The notes under the pieces were generated by a model, which was not told the origin of the DNA, ran no database searches, and saw nothing but the letters and a program-made list of their open reading frames with translations. The position numbers and the translations under genes are program-made. This document shows, in pieces, positions 1-8,959 of a stretch of 64,000 nucleotides of DNA. Source of the stretch: Campylobacter geochelonis (GTDB taxonomy: Bacteria; Campylobacterota; Campylobacteria; Campylobacterales; Campylobacteraceae); the NCBI RefSeq assembly GCF_013201685.1, contig NZ_CP053844.1, positions 1,612,001 through 1,676,000 on the forward strand, given 5' to 3'. The first letter of the stretch is position 1; each line of letters opens with the position of its first letter.

Positions 1-1
1 G

Positions 2-538
2 GTTATCCTTGGCGCTTGCGATACCTTTAGAGCAGGAGCGATTGAACAACTTCGTCAATGGTCTAAAAAAATAGAAATTCCCATAATTGCAACAAATCAA
101 GGTCATGATCCATCGGCAGTTGCGTATGATACGATAACTTCGGCTGTTGCTAAAGGTTTTGATAATGTCTTAATCGATACTGCCGGCAGACTTCAAAATC
201 AAACAAATTTAGCCAAAGAGCTTGATAAGATAGTGCGAATTTCAAACAAAGCAATGCCATCAGCTCCTCATAGAAAAATCATCATTTTAGACGCGACACA
301 AGGAAACAACGGCGTTACACAAGCAAAAGCATTTAACCAGATAGTAAAACTAGATGGAGTTATCATAACAAAACTTGATGGAACACCAAAAGGTGGTGCA
401 CTTTTTGGCATAGCAAGAGAGCTTGAACTGCCTATTTTATATGTTGGAATTGGCGAGAGTATGGATGATTTGGTTGAGTTTAGTCCTGATGAGTTTATAG
501 AAGATATTTTAGAAGCGATTTTTGATGGCAAAAGCTAA
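2..538 (+). CDS. ftsY: FtsY, SRP receptor GTPase (5' end missing)
   Basis: C-terminal part of the signal recognition particle receptor, which docks ribosome-SRP complexes at the inner membrane. The frame is open from base 2, well upstream of any internal ATG, so the gene enters from the left. Visible SRP-GTPase motifs are DTFRAGA near the left edge, DTAGRL around base 180, TKLDGTPKGG around base 370 and a closing YVGIGES segment. These are the G domain motifs of FtsY/Ffh. FtsY is preferred over Ffh because no methionine-rich M domain follows and the protein ends shortly after the G domain. The stop overlaps the start of radA by 14 bases, so the two are probably co-transcribed. Confidence 0.95.
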   Translation, partial: VILGACDTFRAGAIEQLRQWSKKIEIPIIATNQGHDPSAVAYDTITSAVAKGFDNVLIDTAGRLQNQTNLAKELDKIVRISNKAMPSAPHRKIIILDATQGNNGVTQAKAFNQIVKLDGVIITKLDGTPKGGALFGIARELELPILYVGIGESMDDLVEFSPDEFIEDILEAIFDGKS

Positions 539-1865
539 GCTAGTTTTTGAGTGTTCAGCTTGTGGAAACAGGCAAAGTAAATGGATGGGAAAATGCCCAG
601 AATGTGGCTCTTGGGATAGTTTTGTAGAGTTAAATAAAGAGCAGATTGAATTTATAGAAAAAACATCAAAAGTAGTTCAAAAAAACAGTTGCGCTCAAGA
701 AATTTGCGATATAAAAATCGAAGAAATCAACCGCATAAGCACCGATGATACGGAGCTTGATCTTGTTTTAGGTGGCGGGATAGTCGATGGCTCACTTGTG
801 CTAATTGGCGGAAGTCCTGGAATTGGCAAATCAACCTTGCTACTTAAAATCGGCTCAAATTTAGCTAAAAAAAATATAAACGTGCTTTATGTAAGTGGTG
901 AAGAGAGTCTAAGTCAGATAAAAATGCGAGCAGATAGGCTAAATGCTGTTAATAAAAATTTATTTTTGCTAACTGAGATTTCACTAGAAAATATCAAAAA
1001 TGAGCTGCTTCAAAAAGAGTATAAAATTCTTATCATCGATAGCATACAAACCCTTTTTAGCGAACAAATCGCATCAGCGCCAGGCTCTGTTTCGCAAGTT
1101 AGAGAGATAACTTTTGAACTTATGCGAATCGCTAAAGAGCGTGGAATTTGCGTTTTTATCATAGGTCATATCACAAAAGAAGGCTCAATCGCAGGTCCTA
1201 GAATACTTGAACATATGGTTGATGTGGTGCTGTATTTTGAAGGTGATGCAAGCAAAGAACTTAGACTTTTAAGAGGCTTTAAAAACCGCTTTGGCTCAAC
1301 TAGTGAAGTTGGAATTTTTGAAATGAGCGCAAAAGGGCTAATCAGCGCAAAAGATATAGCAAGTAAATTTTTTACTCGCGGAAAAGCCATAGCAGGAAGT
1401 GCGATAACTATCATAATGGAAGGTTCGCGCCCATTAAGCGTTGAAATTCAAGCTTTAGTTTGCGAAAGCGCTTATCCAAAACGAAGCGTAACTGGATATG
1501 ATAGAAACCGCTTGGATATGATTTTGGCTTTGCTTGAGCGAAAAATCGGCATAGCTTTGGGGCATTATGATGTCTTTGTAAATGTTACTGGTGGCGTTAA
1601 GATAAGTGAAACTGCGGCTGATTTGGCTGTGGTCGCAGCGATTGTTTCAAGTTTTAAAAATCGTCCTATAAGCAAAGAAAGTGCTTTTATAGGCGAAGTT
1701 AGTCTAAATGGCGAAATTCGCGATGTTTTTAACCTTGACGCAAGAGTTAAAGAGGCCAAAATGCAAAAATTTAAGTCCATTATCGCACCATCAAAGCCAC
1801 TAGAAGAGAAAAATATCAAAATTTTTATAGCAAACGAGATAAATCAAGTTCTTGAATGGATGTAA
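525..1865 (+). CDS. radA: RadA/Sms, DNA repair and branch-migration ATPase
   Basis: RecA-like ATPase that processes recombination intermediates. The sequence shows the full RadA layout: an N-terminal C4 zinc finger (Cys10, 13, 24, 27), a Walker A GGSPGIGKST around residues 95-104, the RadA-specific KNRFG motif near residue 253, and a C-terminal Lon-protease-like domain from about residue 290 to the end. Length (446 aa) is usual for the family. A TTG lies one codon upstream of the chosen ATG, and both fall inside the end of ftsY. The translational overlap suggests coupling to ftsY. Confidence 0.95.
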   Translation: MAKAKLVFECSACGNRQSKWMGKCPECGSWDSFVELNKEQIEFIEKTSKVVQKNSCAQEICDIKIEEINRISTDDTELDLVLGGGIVDGSLVLIGGSPGIGKSTLLLKIGSNLAKKNINVLYVSGEESLSQIKMRADRLNAVNKNLFLLTEISLENIKNELLQKEYKILIIDSIQTLFSEQIASAPGSVSQVREITFELMRIAKERGICVFIIGHITKEGSIAGPRILEHMVDVVLYFEGDASKELRLLRGFKNRFGSTSEVGIFEMSAKGLISAKDIASKFFTRGKAIAGSAITIIMEGSRPLSVEIQALVCESAYPKRSVTGYDRNRLDMILALLERKIGIALGHYDVFVNVTGGVKISETAADLAVVAAIVSSFKNRPISKESAFIGEVSLNGEIRDVFNLDARVKEAKMQKFKSIIAPSKPLEEKNIKIFIANEINQVLEWM

Positions 1866-1933
1866 ATAAATACTAAATTTAAAGATAAAATTGTGATATA
1901 ATGGCTGGTAAAATTATTAAAAAAGGAAGCAAA

Positions 1934-3013
1934 ATGGAATTTTATAACACAAAAGCAAAAGAGATAGAAAAACGAAATTCCAACTACATAAAGTTAGTAA
2001 ACACACTTGGCAGAAAGCTTGCTAATGACTCTCTTTCGCATTTTGAACTTCAAGCGTTTTTTAAAGATATGGCGCAATACAGCTCACAACAATTTGAAGA
2101 TATAAATCAAATTATTGATGAGTATCACATCTATGAAAAACAGGTGCAAACGCATAAACAAAACCAAAAAATGTTTATAAAAGAGATGGTTTTGCTTTGT
2201 GATAGCGTTAGTGAAGATCTTAGTAAGGCAAAGATGTTGCTTGACTTTTTGATATTTTGGATGGATTCTCAAGTACTTGGGCAAGATAAAGTTTTACTTA
2301 GACAAATTTCACTCATAAGCTCAGGAAAAACTCCAAAAGAAGCCTATGAGCTAACAAGCATATCGCCTAATGGTAACGATACTTTAATACGAACGCTAAA
2401 TGAAATGCTTGATTTGCTTTTACAAAGAAACCGCGAACTAAGCGAATCAAACAAAATTCTAGCAGCAAATTTAGAACAAAAACAAAAAGAGCTGTTGTAT
2501 CTAAACCAAAAATATGGAAGCATAGTTACAGTTGATGAAACAACAAAACTACCAAACAGAAAGCAAGCCTTAAAAGATATAGATAAGTATATAAATAATG
2601 GCGTAAAAGATGAAAGTAAGCTTGGTTTGCTTTTGATTTCGATTGGAAATTATGATGAACTTTTGAAAAAATTTGGTGCTAGGATTGATGAAGAGTTGAT
2701 TTTAAGAACGATTGATATCATTAAAAACACAACTAGAAGCGATGATGTAGTGTATTTTATGAGAAGAAACGAGCTTTTGGTTCTTTGCCCAAGTTCAAGC
2801 GAAACTAGCATTATAAACATAGCAAATTTGCTTATAGCAAATACTAAAAACAGTAGAGATATAAATTCTTTATTTTACAACAAAGACAGTGCGAAGTTAA
2901 ACATTGGAATAGAATTAATCGATAAAAATATCGCTTTAAAAGATGTTCTTAAAAATGTAGATGATAAGCTAAAAATGGCTGAAGATGGTAAAGAGGCTAA
3001 ATTTGTTATATAA
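1934..3013 (+). CDS. Degenerate GGDEF-domain protein
   Basis: Cytoplasmic protein of about 359 aa with a helical N-terminal half and a C-terminal diguanylate-cyclase-like fold. The GGDEF domain begins with the typical DETTKLPNR turn near residue 205. The signature loop reads RRNEL where GGDEF is expected (context VYFM-RRNEL-LVLCP), so both glycines and the aspartate are lost and cyclase activity is unlikely. It may be a regulatory or scaffold protein. I chose the second ATG because AAGGAAG lies just before it; an ATG 11 codons upstream has no such site. No membrane segment is visible. A strong hairpin follows the stop. Confidence 0.7.
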   Translation: MEFYNTKAKEIEKRNSNYIKLVNTLGRKLANDSLSHFELQAFFKDMAQYSSQQFEDINQIIDEYHIYEKQVQTHKQNQKMFIKEMVLLCDSVSEDLSKAKMLLDFLIFWMDSQVLGQDKVLLRQISLISSGKTPKEAYELTSISPNGNDTLIRTLNEMLDLLLQRNRELSESNKILAANLEQKQKELLYLNQKYGSIVTVDETTKLPNRKQALKDIDKYINNGVKDESKLGLLLISIGNYDELLKKFGARIDEELILRTIDIIKNTTRSDDVVYFMRRNELLVLCPSSSETSIINIANLLIANTKNSRDINSLFYNKDSAKLNIGIELIDKNIALKDVLKNVDDKLKMAEDGKEAKFVI

Positions 3014-3040
3014 ATTTGGTGTGAAAATCACACCAAATTT
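3012..3040. terminator. Bidirectional terminator between GGDEF gene and dps
   Basis: Perfect 13-bp inverted repeat (AAATTTGGTGTGA / TCACACCAAATTT) with a 3-nt loop, flanked by AT-rich sequence. It sits between the convergent ends of the GGDEF-like gene and dps, so it can serve both strands. Confidence 0.8.
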
Positions 3041-3053
3041 TAATCTTTTAAAA

Positions 3054-3491
3054 TTAAGCTAGAGTTTGTTTAAGCATCCAGATTGATTTTTCATATTTTG
3101 CGATATACTCATCACAAATTGCGCCTGTTGCTCTATCATTTGCCTCATCAGCAAATTTAGCTAGTTTTCTAAACTCAGCTAGTAAATACTCAAAATCACC
3201 CTTTATAAGCTCGACTACCTCTTTACCGCAGAAGCTATCTTTTTCAACTTTTGGAGCTTTTGCAAGTTCGATTAGCTCTTTAGGGCAAACTAATGCTTTT
3301 CCGCCAAGTTGGATTGCTCTTTCTGCCATCTCATCAAAAAGCTCGAAAATCTCATTATAAGCACTCTCTGTGTAGTTATGTATTGAGAAAAATTGAATTC
3401 CGTTTACATTCCAGTGATAGTTGTGAAATTTAACGTTTAAAACAAACGCATCCGCTTGAAGTTGGTTTAGTTGTGCAATAACATTTGACAT
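3054..3491 (-). CDS. dps: Dps, DNA-binding ferritin-like protein
   Basis: Dodecameric mini-ferritin that oxidises and stores iron and protects DNA in stationary phase or peroxide stress. The 145-aa protein has the Dps signature in helix [12 protein letters not shown] around residues 22-31, then a downstream [13 protein letters not shown] stretch supplying the other ferroxidase ligands (His, Asp and Glu from two subunits). Length and motif order match epsilonproteobacterial Dps/NapA proteins. GGAGAC precedes the ATG by a normal spacing. It is a single-gene unit with its own promoter and a terminator at its 3' side. It is probably iron- or peroxide-regulated, but I see no clear Fur/PerR box. 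Confidence 0.93.
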   Translation of the reverse strand: MSNVIAQLNQLQADAFVLNVKFHNYHWNVNGIQFFSIHNYTESAYNEIFELFDEMAERAIQLGGKALVCPKELIELAKAPKVEKDSFCGKEVVELIKGDFEYLLAEFRKLAKFADEANDRATGAICDEYIAKYEKSIWMLKQTLA

Positions 3492-3520
3492 AATGTCTCC
3501 TTTAATTTATATTTTGTAAA

Positions 3521-3529
3521 ATTATAGCA
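3521..3529 (-). promoter_or_regulatory. dps promoter, extended -10
   Basis: On the minus strand the sequence reads TGCTATAAT, a TGn-extended -10 box about 30 bases upstream of the dps start, in AT-rich DNA. This fits the Campylobacter sigma-70 promoter pattern, in which the -35 box is weak or absent. Confidence 0.6.
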
Positions 3530-3625
3530 TATAAATTCTTAAAAGAAAATAATTCTTATTTAATAATTTATATTTTATAACTCAACTTAGGAAATTCTAC
3601 TCTTATATAATAAACCGATAGAAAA

Positions 3626-4840
3626 CTACCCTTTTAAAATAATATTTTTAAGTATTCGTTTGCCGATTTCAACTCCTGGTTGATCATAAGTATTAATGCC
3701 TAAAATTGCGCCCACAGCGCTAGTTAATAACTCATAATAAGACAAAAGATATCCCACATGCCACTCATCAAGCGTATCAAATTCTAAGCTATCAACGCTA
3801 ACACCTTCATTTACAACAGCTTGCATAGTCGCTTGTGCTTGGTAGTTTAAAACCTCATCGATACCCATTCCATTTACAAAATCACAGCTACCCATATAAG
3901 CAAACTTTAAATTTGGAATTTTCTCACTATTTTTAGAGGCTTTTACGCTTAAAAAAGTAACCGTTTTATCTTTTATGCCATCCATAATAAGCTGTAAAAA
4001 CGAGTGTTGATCCCTACTTCCGATTAGCCCAACAGGCGTAAGACCGACTCTTTCATAGATCTTTTTTTTACCCAAACTCTCAGCCCACAGCTGAACATAC
4101 CATTGGTTAAAAGACTCAAATTTATCCAAGTAGCTAAAAACTACATTTATCTTTGCATTTCTATGAGTTGCGTAGTGATAGGCTTTTTGAAGTATAAAAT
4201 CATCTTTTAAAAAATCACTCTTGCAAGCTTCTTCGCCTTTAATCAAAGCTAGCGTATCAAACCCCATCATCTCAAACGGCACTAGCCCAACAGCGCTAAA
4301 CACGCTAAATCTTCCGCCAACATTTTGTGGTATATGAAAAATTTCCACCCCGCACTCTTTACCAAATTTTTCTAAACTCGAGTCTTTATCGGTGATAAAA
4401 ATAAAATTTTCACCCAAATTTAAAACGCTAAATTTAGCCACAATATACTTAAATATCGATATAGTTTCGATTGTCGTGCCGGTTTTTGAAGAGATTATAA
4501 AAAGCGTATCTTTAAAAACTATATTATCTAAAACTTTTTTGCAACTATAGCTATCAAGATTATCTAAAAAGTAAATTTTAGGCGAGTTTGGATAGTTTTC
4601 TTCAAGCAGTCCAACAACCGCTTTAACGCCTAAAGATGAGCCACCCATACCAACTACGACTAAATTTTTAAATTTATGTTTTTGCACAAATTCTCTTGTT
4701 TGCAAAATGGTATCTTTAGCGATTTTTGAAAGATGGAAGTATCCTATTTCGCCACTTTCTATCTCTTTTAAGATTTTTTCGCGACTATCTTTAAGCTTTT
4801 CCTTATCAACTAAGCTAAATTTAAGGCTATTTCTTAGCAT
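3626..4840 (-). CDS. pgi: Glucose-6-phosphate isomerase
   Basis: Interconverts glucose-6-phosphate and fructose-6-phosphate, serving gluconeogenesis and sugar-nucleotide supply in organisms that lack full glycolysis. The 404-aa protein is the short epsilonproteobacterial form. Visible SIS-type features include the VVGMGGSSLG phosphate loop around residues 61-70, the SSKTGTTIET stretch at about 116-125, the GGRFSVFSAVG segment near 180, and a C-terminal NTYDQPGVEIGK motif carrying the catalytic lysine region. Its start lies inside the end of galU (14-base overlap), so the two form an operon feeding UDP-glucose and surface glycan synthesis. Confidence 0.95.
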   Translation of the reverse strand: MLRNSLKFSLVDKEKLKDSREKILKEIESGEIGYFHLSKIAKDTILQTREFVQKHKFKNLVVVGMGGSSLGVKAVVGLLEENYPNSPKIYFLDNLDSYSCKKVLDNIVFKDTLFIISSKTGTTIETISIFKYIVAKFSVLNLGENFIFITDKDSSLEKFGKECGVEIFHIPQNVGGRFSVFSAVGLVPFEMMGFDTLALIKGEEACKSDFLKDDFILQKAYHYATHRNAKINVVFSYLDKFESFNQWYVQLWAESLGKKKIYERVGLTPVGLIGSRDQHSFLQLIMDGIKDKTVTFLSVKASKNSEKIPNLKFAYMGSCDFVNGMGIDEVLNYQAQATMQAVVNEGVSVDSLEFDTLDEWHVGYLLSYYELLTSAVGAILGINTYDQPGVEIGKRILKNIILKG

Positions 4841-5657
4841 TTTCTAATCCATAAAAATAATTCGTCGCCTCAACAAACCCTGCTAAAGAGCCACAGTCAA
4901 AGCGCCTACCTTTAAATTTATACGCTAGAACTATCCCATCGCTTGCTTGTTTCATAAGCGCATCTGTGATTTGAATTTCGCCATTTTTACCAGGTTCTGT
5001 CTGGCTTAAAATATTAAAAATATCTGGAGTTAAGATATAGCGACCAATTATAGCTAAGTTGCTTGGCGCATCTTCTTTGGCTGGTTTTTCAACCATATTA
5101 TTTACTATTAGCACGTCATCTTCGATATTTCGACCGCTAATTACGCCATAGTTTGATATCTCATCGCCATTTACTTCCATTACAGCAACCACAGAGCAAC
5201 GATACTTTTCAAAAACTTTCATCATCTGTTTCATAATACCATCGCCATTTTCATTTATACACAAATCATCAGCCAAAATCACGCCAAAAGGCTCATTTGA
5301 AACCAAATTTTGCCCAGTATGTATCGCATTTCCAAGGCCTAGCATCTTTGTTTGTCTAGTGAATGAGAACTTACACGCATCCATAAGCTCTCTAATATCT
5401 TTTAAAAGGCCCTCTTTGCTAGTGCCTGAAATTTGGTGTTCTAGCTCATAACTGATATCAAAATAATCCTCCAAAGCACGCTTTCCGCGCCCAGTAACAA
5501 ACGCCATATTTGTCATACCAGCTTCAAGCGCCTCTTCCACGCCATAGTGAATAAGTGGTTTTGTTAAAATCGGAAGCATCTCTTTAGGAAGTGCCTTTGT
5601 AGCGGGTAAAAAACGAGTTCCATAACCAGCAGCAGGAAAAAGACAAGTTTGTATCAT
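4827..5657 (-). CDS. galU: UTP-glucose-1-phosphate uridylyltransferase
   Basis: Makes UDP-glucose from UTP and glucose-1-phosphate for lipooligosaccharide and other glycans. The N-terminus shows the nucleotidyltransferase signature AAGYGTRFLPATKALPKEM (residues 9-27), followed by ILADDLCI for the metal-binding aspartates and VEKP around residue 190. At 276 aa it has the usual GalU length. It is first in a two-gene unit with pgi. An AAAAAGG site lies upstream of the ATG. Confidence 0.95.
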   Translation of the reverse strand: MIQTCLFPAAGYGTRFLPATKALPKEMLPILTKPLIHYGVEEALEAGMTNMAFVTGRGKRALEDYFDISYELEHQISGTSKEGLLKDIRELMDACKFSFTRQTKMLGLGNAIHTGQNLVSNEPFGVILADDLCINENGDGIMKQMMKVFEKYRCSVVAVMEVNGDEISNYGVISGRNIEDDVLIVNNMVEKPAKEDAPSNLAIIGRYILTPDIFNILSQTEPGKNGEIQITDALMKQASDGIVLAYKFKGRRFDCGSLAGFVEATNYFYGLENAKK

Positions 5658-5690
5658 GATAAAACCTTTTTTGTTTTATTATACCAAAAT

Positions 5691-6632
5691 TTATTTAAGT
5701 CCTAAAAATGCGTCATCTTTTATACTAAAATAAATTTCATCAGCCGTGATAAGTGGCGAGTTTTTAAACTCATTTTTATCCACGACCGCCTTAATTAAAT
5801 AATCTCCAAATTTAATCTTTACAAGCAAATCATCTTTATATATCATAGAAACCGAGTGTAAAATACCTTTTAAATAGCCATTTTTGTGAGTTTTACTTAA
5901 ATTTATTTTACTTAAATCTATCGCAACTTGTTCAAATTTAGCCAAATTTAAAGGAGTTTTTAAGCTTAAATTTTGTCCAAAATTTATAAAAGAATCTTTT
6001 GCATTAAAGATATTTTTAAGCTCGAATTTATTCACAACTCCATTATATAGAAAAATGCTATTTGAAGCGATTGCACTTAACCACTTTTCGTCGTGACTGG
6101 CGATGATAAAGCCACATTTATACTGCTCTTTCATATACTCAATCGCCTTTGAAAAAAGCTTAGCAGTTGATAAATCAACACTATTTGTCGGCTCATCAAG
6201 CAAAATCAACTTGCTTCTAAGCGCTAAAACTATAGCAAATGCCACTCGTTGTGTCTGTCCGCTACTAAGCGCGTAATAATCCTTTTTTAAAAAGCTCTCA
6301 TCAAGCCCAACTAGCTCAAGCGCCTCGCCAACTCTAGCGCTAAATTCACGCTCAAATCCACTATTTTTAAGAGCAAATTTAAAGTTTTTTCCAACATCTC
6401 GTTTTAAAAGCACAGGCTCAGGCAGTAAAATCGACATCTTATCTTTAGGAGTATGCGAGATAATGCTTCCAGTTTTTGGCTTTTCTATCCCACAAATTAT
6501 ACGTAAAAGCGTGCTTTTCCCGCTTCCGTTATTTCCCATCAAAGCCGTTATAGCACTCTCATCAATCTCTAAATTTTTTACATCTAAAGCCAAATTTAAA
6601 CCATAAATTTGAGTTAAATTCTCAATTCTCAT
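5691..6632 (-). CDS. tupC: Tungstate ABC transporter, ATP-binding protein
   Basis: Energises tungstate uptake together with TupA and TupB. The 313-aa protein carries Walker A GNNGSGKST near residue 33, the ABC signature LSSGQTQRVA near 122, and Walker B LILLDEPTN near 142. A C-terminal extension of about 100 aa after the nucleotide-binding domain resembles the TOBE/Mop-like regulatory tails of oxyanion transporters; that reading is an inference. Its ATG overlaps the TGA of tupB (ATGA), indicating coupling. The divergent tupA supports the assignment. Confidence 0.88.
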   Translation of the reverse strand: MRIENLTQIYGLNLALDVKNLEIDESAITALMGNNGSGKSTLLRIICGIEKPKTGSIISHTPKDKMSILLPEPVLLKRDVGKNFKFALKNSGFEREFSARVGEALELVGLDESFLKKDYYALSSGQTQRVAFAIVLALRSKLILLDEPTNSVDLSTAKLFSKAIEYMKEQYKCGFIIASHDEKWLSAIASNSIFLYNGVVNKFELKNIFNAKDSFINFGQNLSLKTPLNLAKFEQVAIDLSKINLSKTHKNGYLKGILHSVSMIYKDDLLVKIKFGDYLIKAVVDKNEFKNSPLITADEIYFSIKDDAFLGLK

Positions 6633-7321
6633 CTATCTAGCCTTTTTAGCTCATAAACAGCTAAATTTACTAAAAATGCAAGCAGTATAAGCACCAAAGC
6701 AAGGGCGATTCCCATAGAAAATTGCCCTTTGTTTGTCTCAAGAGAGATAGCAGTTGTAATCGTTCTTGTAAACCATTTAATATTTCCACCTATCATCATC
6801 GCAACGCCCACTTCAGCGACAATTCGCCCATAAGCAGTGGCTAAAACTACCATCAAAGAGTATCTGTTTTCAAAAAGTATGGTTAGCACTTTTTTATACC
6901 CTTTTAGATGATAACTTTTTAGTAAAAGTGCGTGTTTTTTGCCCATATTTTCAATCACACTTGCAGTAAGCGAGATAACAATGGGCAACGATAGGCAAAT
7001 TTGACCTATAATCACAGCTTTTAAGGTAAATAAAAGTCCAAATGAGCCAAGTGGCCCACGATGCGATAAAAGCGCATAAAGTATCAATCCAACAGCAACC
7101 GTTGGCATCGCTAATCCCGTATCGCTAATAAGCTTTAAAATCTTTCGCCCACGAAATTCATAATACCCCAAGCAAAAACCAAGCGGCATGCCTATAAGCA
7201 AGGCTATGACAACTGAAAAACTAGATGTAAAAACAGTAGCTTTAATAGCAGAATACGTCTCTTCATCAAAGCTAAAAAGCAGATGAAAAGCCCCCATAAT
7301 ACCATCTAAAATAAAATCCAA
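6629..7321 (-). CDS. tupB: Tungstate ABC transporter, permease
   Basis: Inner-membrane channel of the tungstate importer. The 230-aa protein has about five to six hydrophobic segments and the binding-protein-dependent permease EAA loop region (KSYHLKGYKKVLTILFENRYS) on the cytoplasmic side around residues 135-155, with a conserved AEVGVAMMIGGN segment near residue 170 typical of TupB/ModB-like permeases. It is the first gene of the minus-strand tupBC pair. The binding-protein gene lies divergently 133 bases away. Confidence 0.9.
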   Translation of the reverse strand: MDFILDGIMGAFHLLFSFDEETYSAIKATVFTSSFSVVIALLIGMPLGFCLGYYEFRGRKILKLISDTGLAMPTVAVGLILYALLSHRGPLGSFGLLFTLKAVIIGQICLSLPIVISLTASVIENMGKKHALLLKSYHLKGYKKVLTILFENRYSLMVVLATAYGRIVAEVGVAMMIGGNIKWFTRTITTAISLETNKGQFSMGIALALVLILLAFLVNLAVYELKRLDR

Positions 7322-7454
7322 ATTTATACCTCAAATAAAATATTTTTTAGTCTATTTAAATTTCTATCAAAATGTGCTTAATTTTCATATCTAAATTTAA
7401 ATATTTATTTTATATATGCTAAAATTGCATAAAATATTTTAAAAAGGAAAAAAA

Positions 7455-8282
7455 ATGAAAAAAAGTTTGGCTTTACTAGCACTATCTTTTATCACGGCTC
7501 TTAGCTTAAATGCTAAAGATAACGATTTATTAATGGCAACAACCACAAGCACCGATAACACAGGTCTTCTTGATGCTATAGCACCGATTTATAAGCTAAA
7601 AACTGGCGTTGATATAAAATGGGTTGCAGTAGGAACAGGACAAGCCCTTGAAATGGGTAAAAACTGCGATGCAGATATACTTTTCGTTCACTCTCCAAAA
7701 GTTGAAAAAGAGTTCGTAAAAGATGGCTATGGCATCGATAGAACCGCAGTTATGTATAATGACTTTATCTTAGTTGCTGATAGTTCGTTGGCTGATAAAT
7801 TTAAAGGAAAAGATTTAAAACAGATTTTTGAAACTATTAAAAAAGATGATATCAAATTCTTTAGCAGAGGCGATAAAAGCGGCACTCACAACAAAGAGCT
7901 TTCTGTTTGGAAAAGCGTATTTGGACAAACTCCAGAAAAAGAAGAGTGGTATAACCAAACAGGTCAAGGCATGATAGCGACAATCAACATCGCATCAGAG
8001 CAAAAAGGCGTTACTCTAACCGATCGTGGGACATTTATCAAATACGAAGATAACCAAAAAGGTAAAAACAACATGGTTATCGTAAGCGAAGGCGATAAAA
8101 ACCTTAAAAATTTCTACTCAGTTATCGCAGTAAATCCAAAGCATTGTGCTAAGGCTGATTATGAAAATGCAACTGAGTTTATCAAATGGATAACAAGTGA
8201 TGAGGGACAAAAGTTTGTCGGCGACTTTAAACTTTTAGAAAAACCGCTATTTACTCCAGATGCTAATCAAAGAAAAGAGTAA
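7455..8282 (+). CDS. tupA: Tungstate-binding periplasmic protein
   Basis: Periplasmic receptor that delivers tungstate (needed for tungsten-cofactor enzymes such as formate dehydrogenase) to TupBC. A signal peptide spans about residues 1-20 (MKKSLALLALSFITALSLNA). The mature protein begins with the family hallmark ATTTSTDNTGLLD near residues 28-40, which contributes oxyanion-binding Thr/Ser residues, and contains RGDKSGTHNKE near residue 138. At 275 aa it is normal for TupA. AAGGAAA precedes the ATG. It is transcribed divergently from tupBC, so the 133-bp gap holds both promoters. A tungstate-responsive ModE-like site may be there, but none was recognised. Confidence 0.92.
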   Translation: MKKSLALLALSFITALSLNAKDNDLLMATTTSTDNTGLLDAIAPIYKLKTGVDIKWVAVGTGQALEMGKNCDADILFVHSPKVEKEFVKDGYGIDRTAVMYNDFILVADSSLADKFKGKDLKQIFETIKKDDIKFFSRGDKSGTHNKELSVWKSVFGQTPEKEEWYNQTGQGMIATINIASEQKGVTLTDRGTFIKYEDNQKGKNNMVIVSEGDKNLKNFYSVIAVNPKHCAKADYENATEFIKWITSDEGQKFVGDFKLLEKPLFTPDANQRKE

Positions 8283-8303
8283 ATTTAGTAAATTTTGATA
8301 AAA

Positions 8304-8327
8304 TTTGAGGTGAGAATTCACCTCAAA
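8304..8327 (+). terminator. Hairpin between tupA and the IMPACT gene
   Basis: Perfect 10-bp stem (TTTGAGGTGA / TCACCTCAAA) with a 4-nt loop. No T-run follows. Instead the AAAGGA ribosome binding site of the next gene starts at the base of the stem, so it could end tupA transcription or modulate translation of the next gene. Confidence 0.5.
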
Positions 8328-8332
8328 GGACT

Positions 8333-8956
8333 ATGTTGCTACAAACAATCGATGAAATCTATACAGACAAACAAGAGATTAAAAAATCAACCTTTTTATC
8401 ATATCTTTGCCCATTTAGCGAGTTTGAAACACTTCATAAAAAGCTAAAAGATGAACACTCAAAAGCAGTTCATATAGTCTGGGCATATCGATACTACAAC
8501 AAATATCATCAAATCATAGAAAATCAAAGCGATGATGGCGAACCAAAAGGAACAAGTGGAGCGCCCTCTTTAAACTCGCTTAGAGGGGCTGGTTTAATAA
8601 ACTCAGCAGTTTTGGTTGTAAGATACTTTGGTGGGATTAAGCTTGGAACTGGTGGGCTTGTAAGAGCGTATAGTTCAAGTGTAAATTTAGCCATAGACAA
8701 GGCAAAGCTTTTAGATTATGAGATAAAAGATAGTGTTTGCTTTTTTGCGCCTTTTGCGCTAATTAGCAGGTTTGAACACTTTTTTGAAAAGGAAAATTTA
8801 AGCGTTTTAAAAGAATTTAATGAGTTTGGAATGGTTGGAAGTATTGAGCTCTCACCTACTGAGTTTAAATCGCTTTATGAATTTAGTCATGCTTTTTTAA
8901 ATGATGGTTTTAGTTTCACAGCTTTACCGTTATTTGCCAAAGATATGTTAAAATAA
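8333..8956 (+). CDS. YigZ/IMPACT family protein
   Basis: Member of the IMPACT/YigZ family (UPF0029 N-terminal domain), related to a eukaryotic regulator of the Gcn2 kinase; the bacterial role is not firmly known. The diagnostic segment is seen around residues 64-105: DDGEPKGTSGAP followed by VRYFGGIKLGTGGLVRAY. Length is 207 aa, as usual. AAAGGA lies 5 bases before the ATG, directly after a hairpin. The stop is 3 bases from the next gene, so it may head the downstream envelope-lipoprotein cluster. Confidence 0.88.
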   Translation: MLLQTIDEIYTDKQEIKKSTFLSYLCPFSEFETLHKKLKDEHSKAVHIVWAYRYYNKYHQIIENQSDDGEPKGTSGAPSLNSLRGAGLINSAVLVVRYFGGIKLGTGGLVRAYSSSVNLAIDKAKLLDYEIKDSVCFFAPFALISRFEHFFEKENLSVLKEFNEFGMVGSIELSPTEFKSLYEFSHAFLNDGFSFTALPLFAKDMLK

Positions 8957-8959
8957 GTT

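Noticed and set aside
233-538. Separate 101-aa gene starting at 233
   Set aside because: It is an internal ATG of ftsY; the same frame is open to base 2 with clear GTPase motifs.
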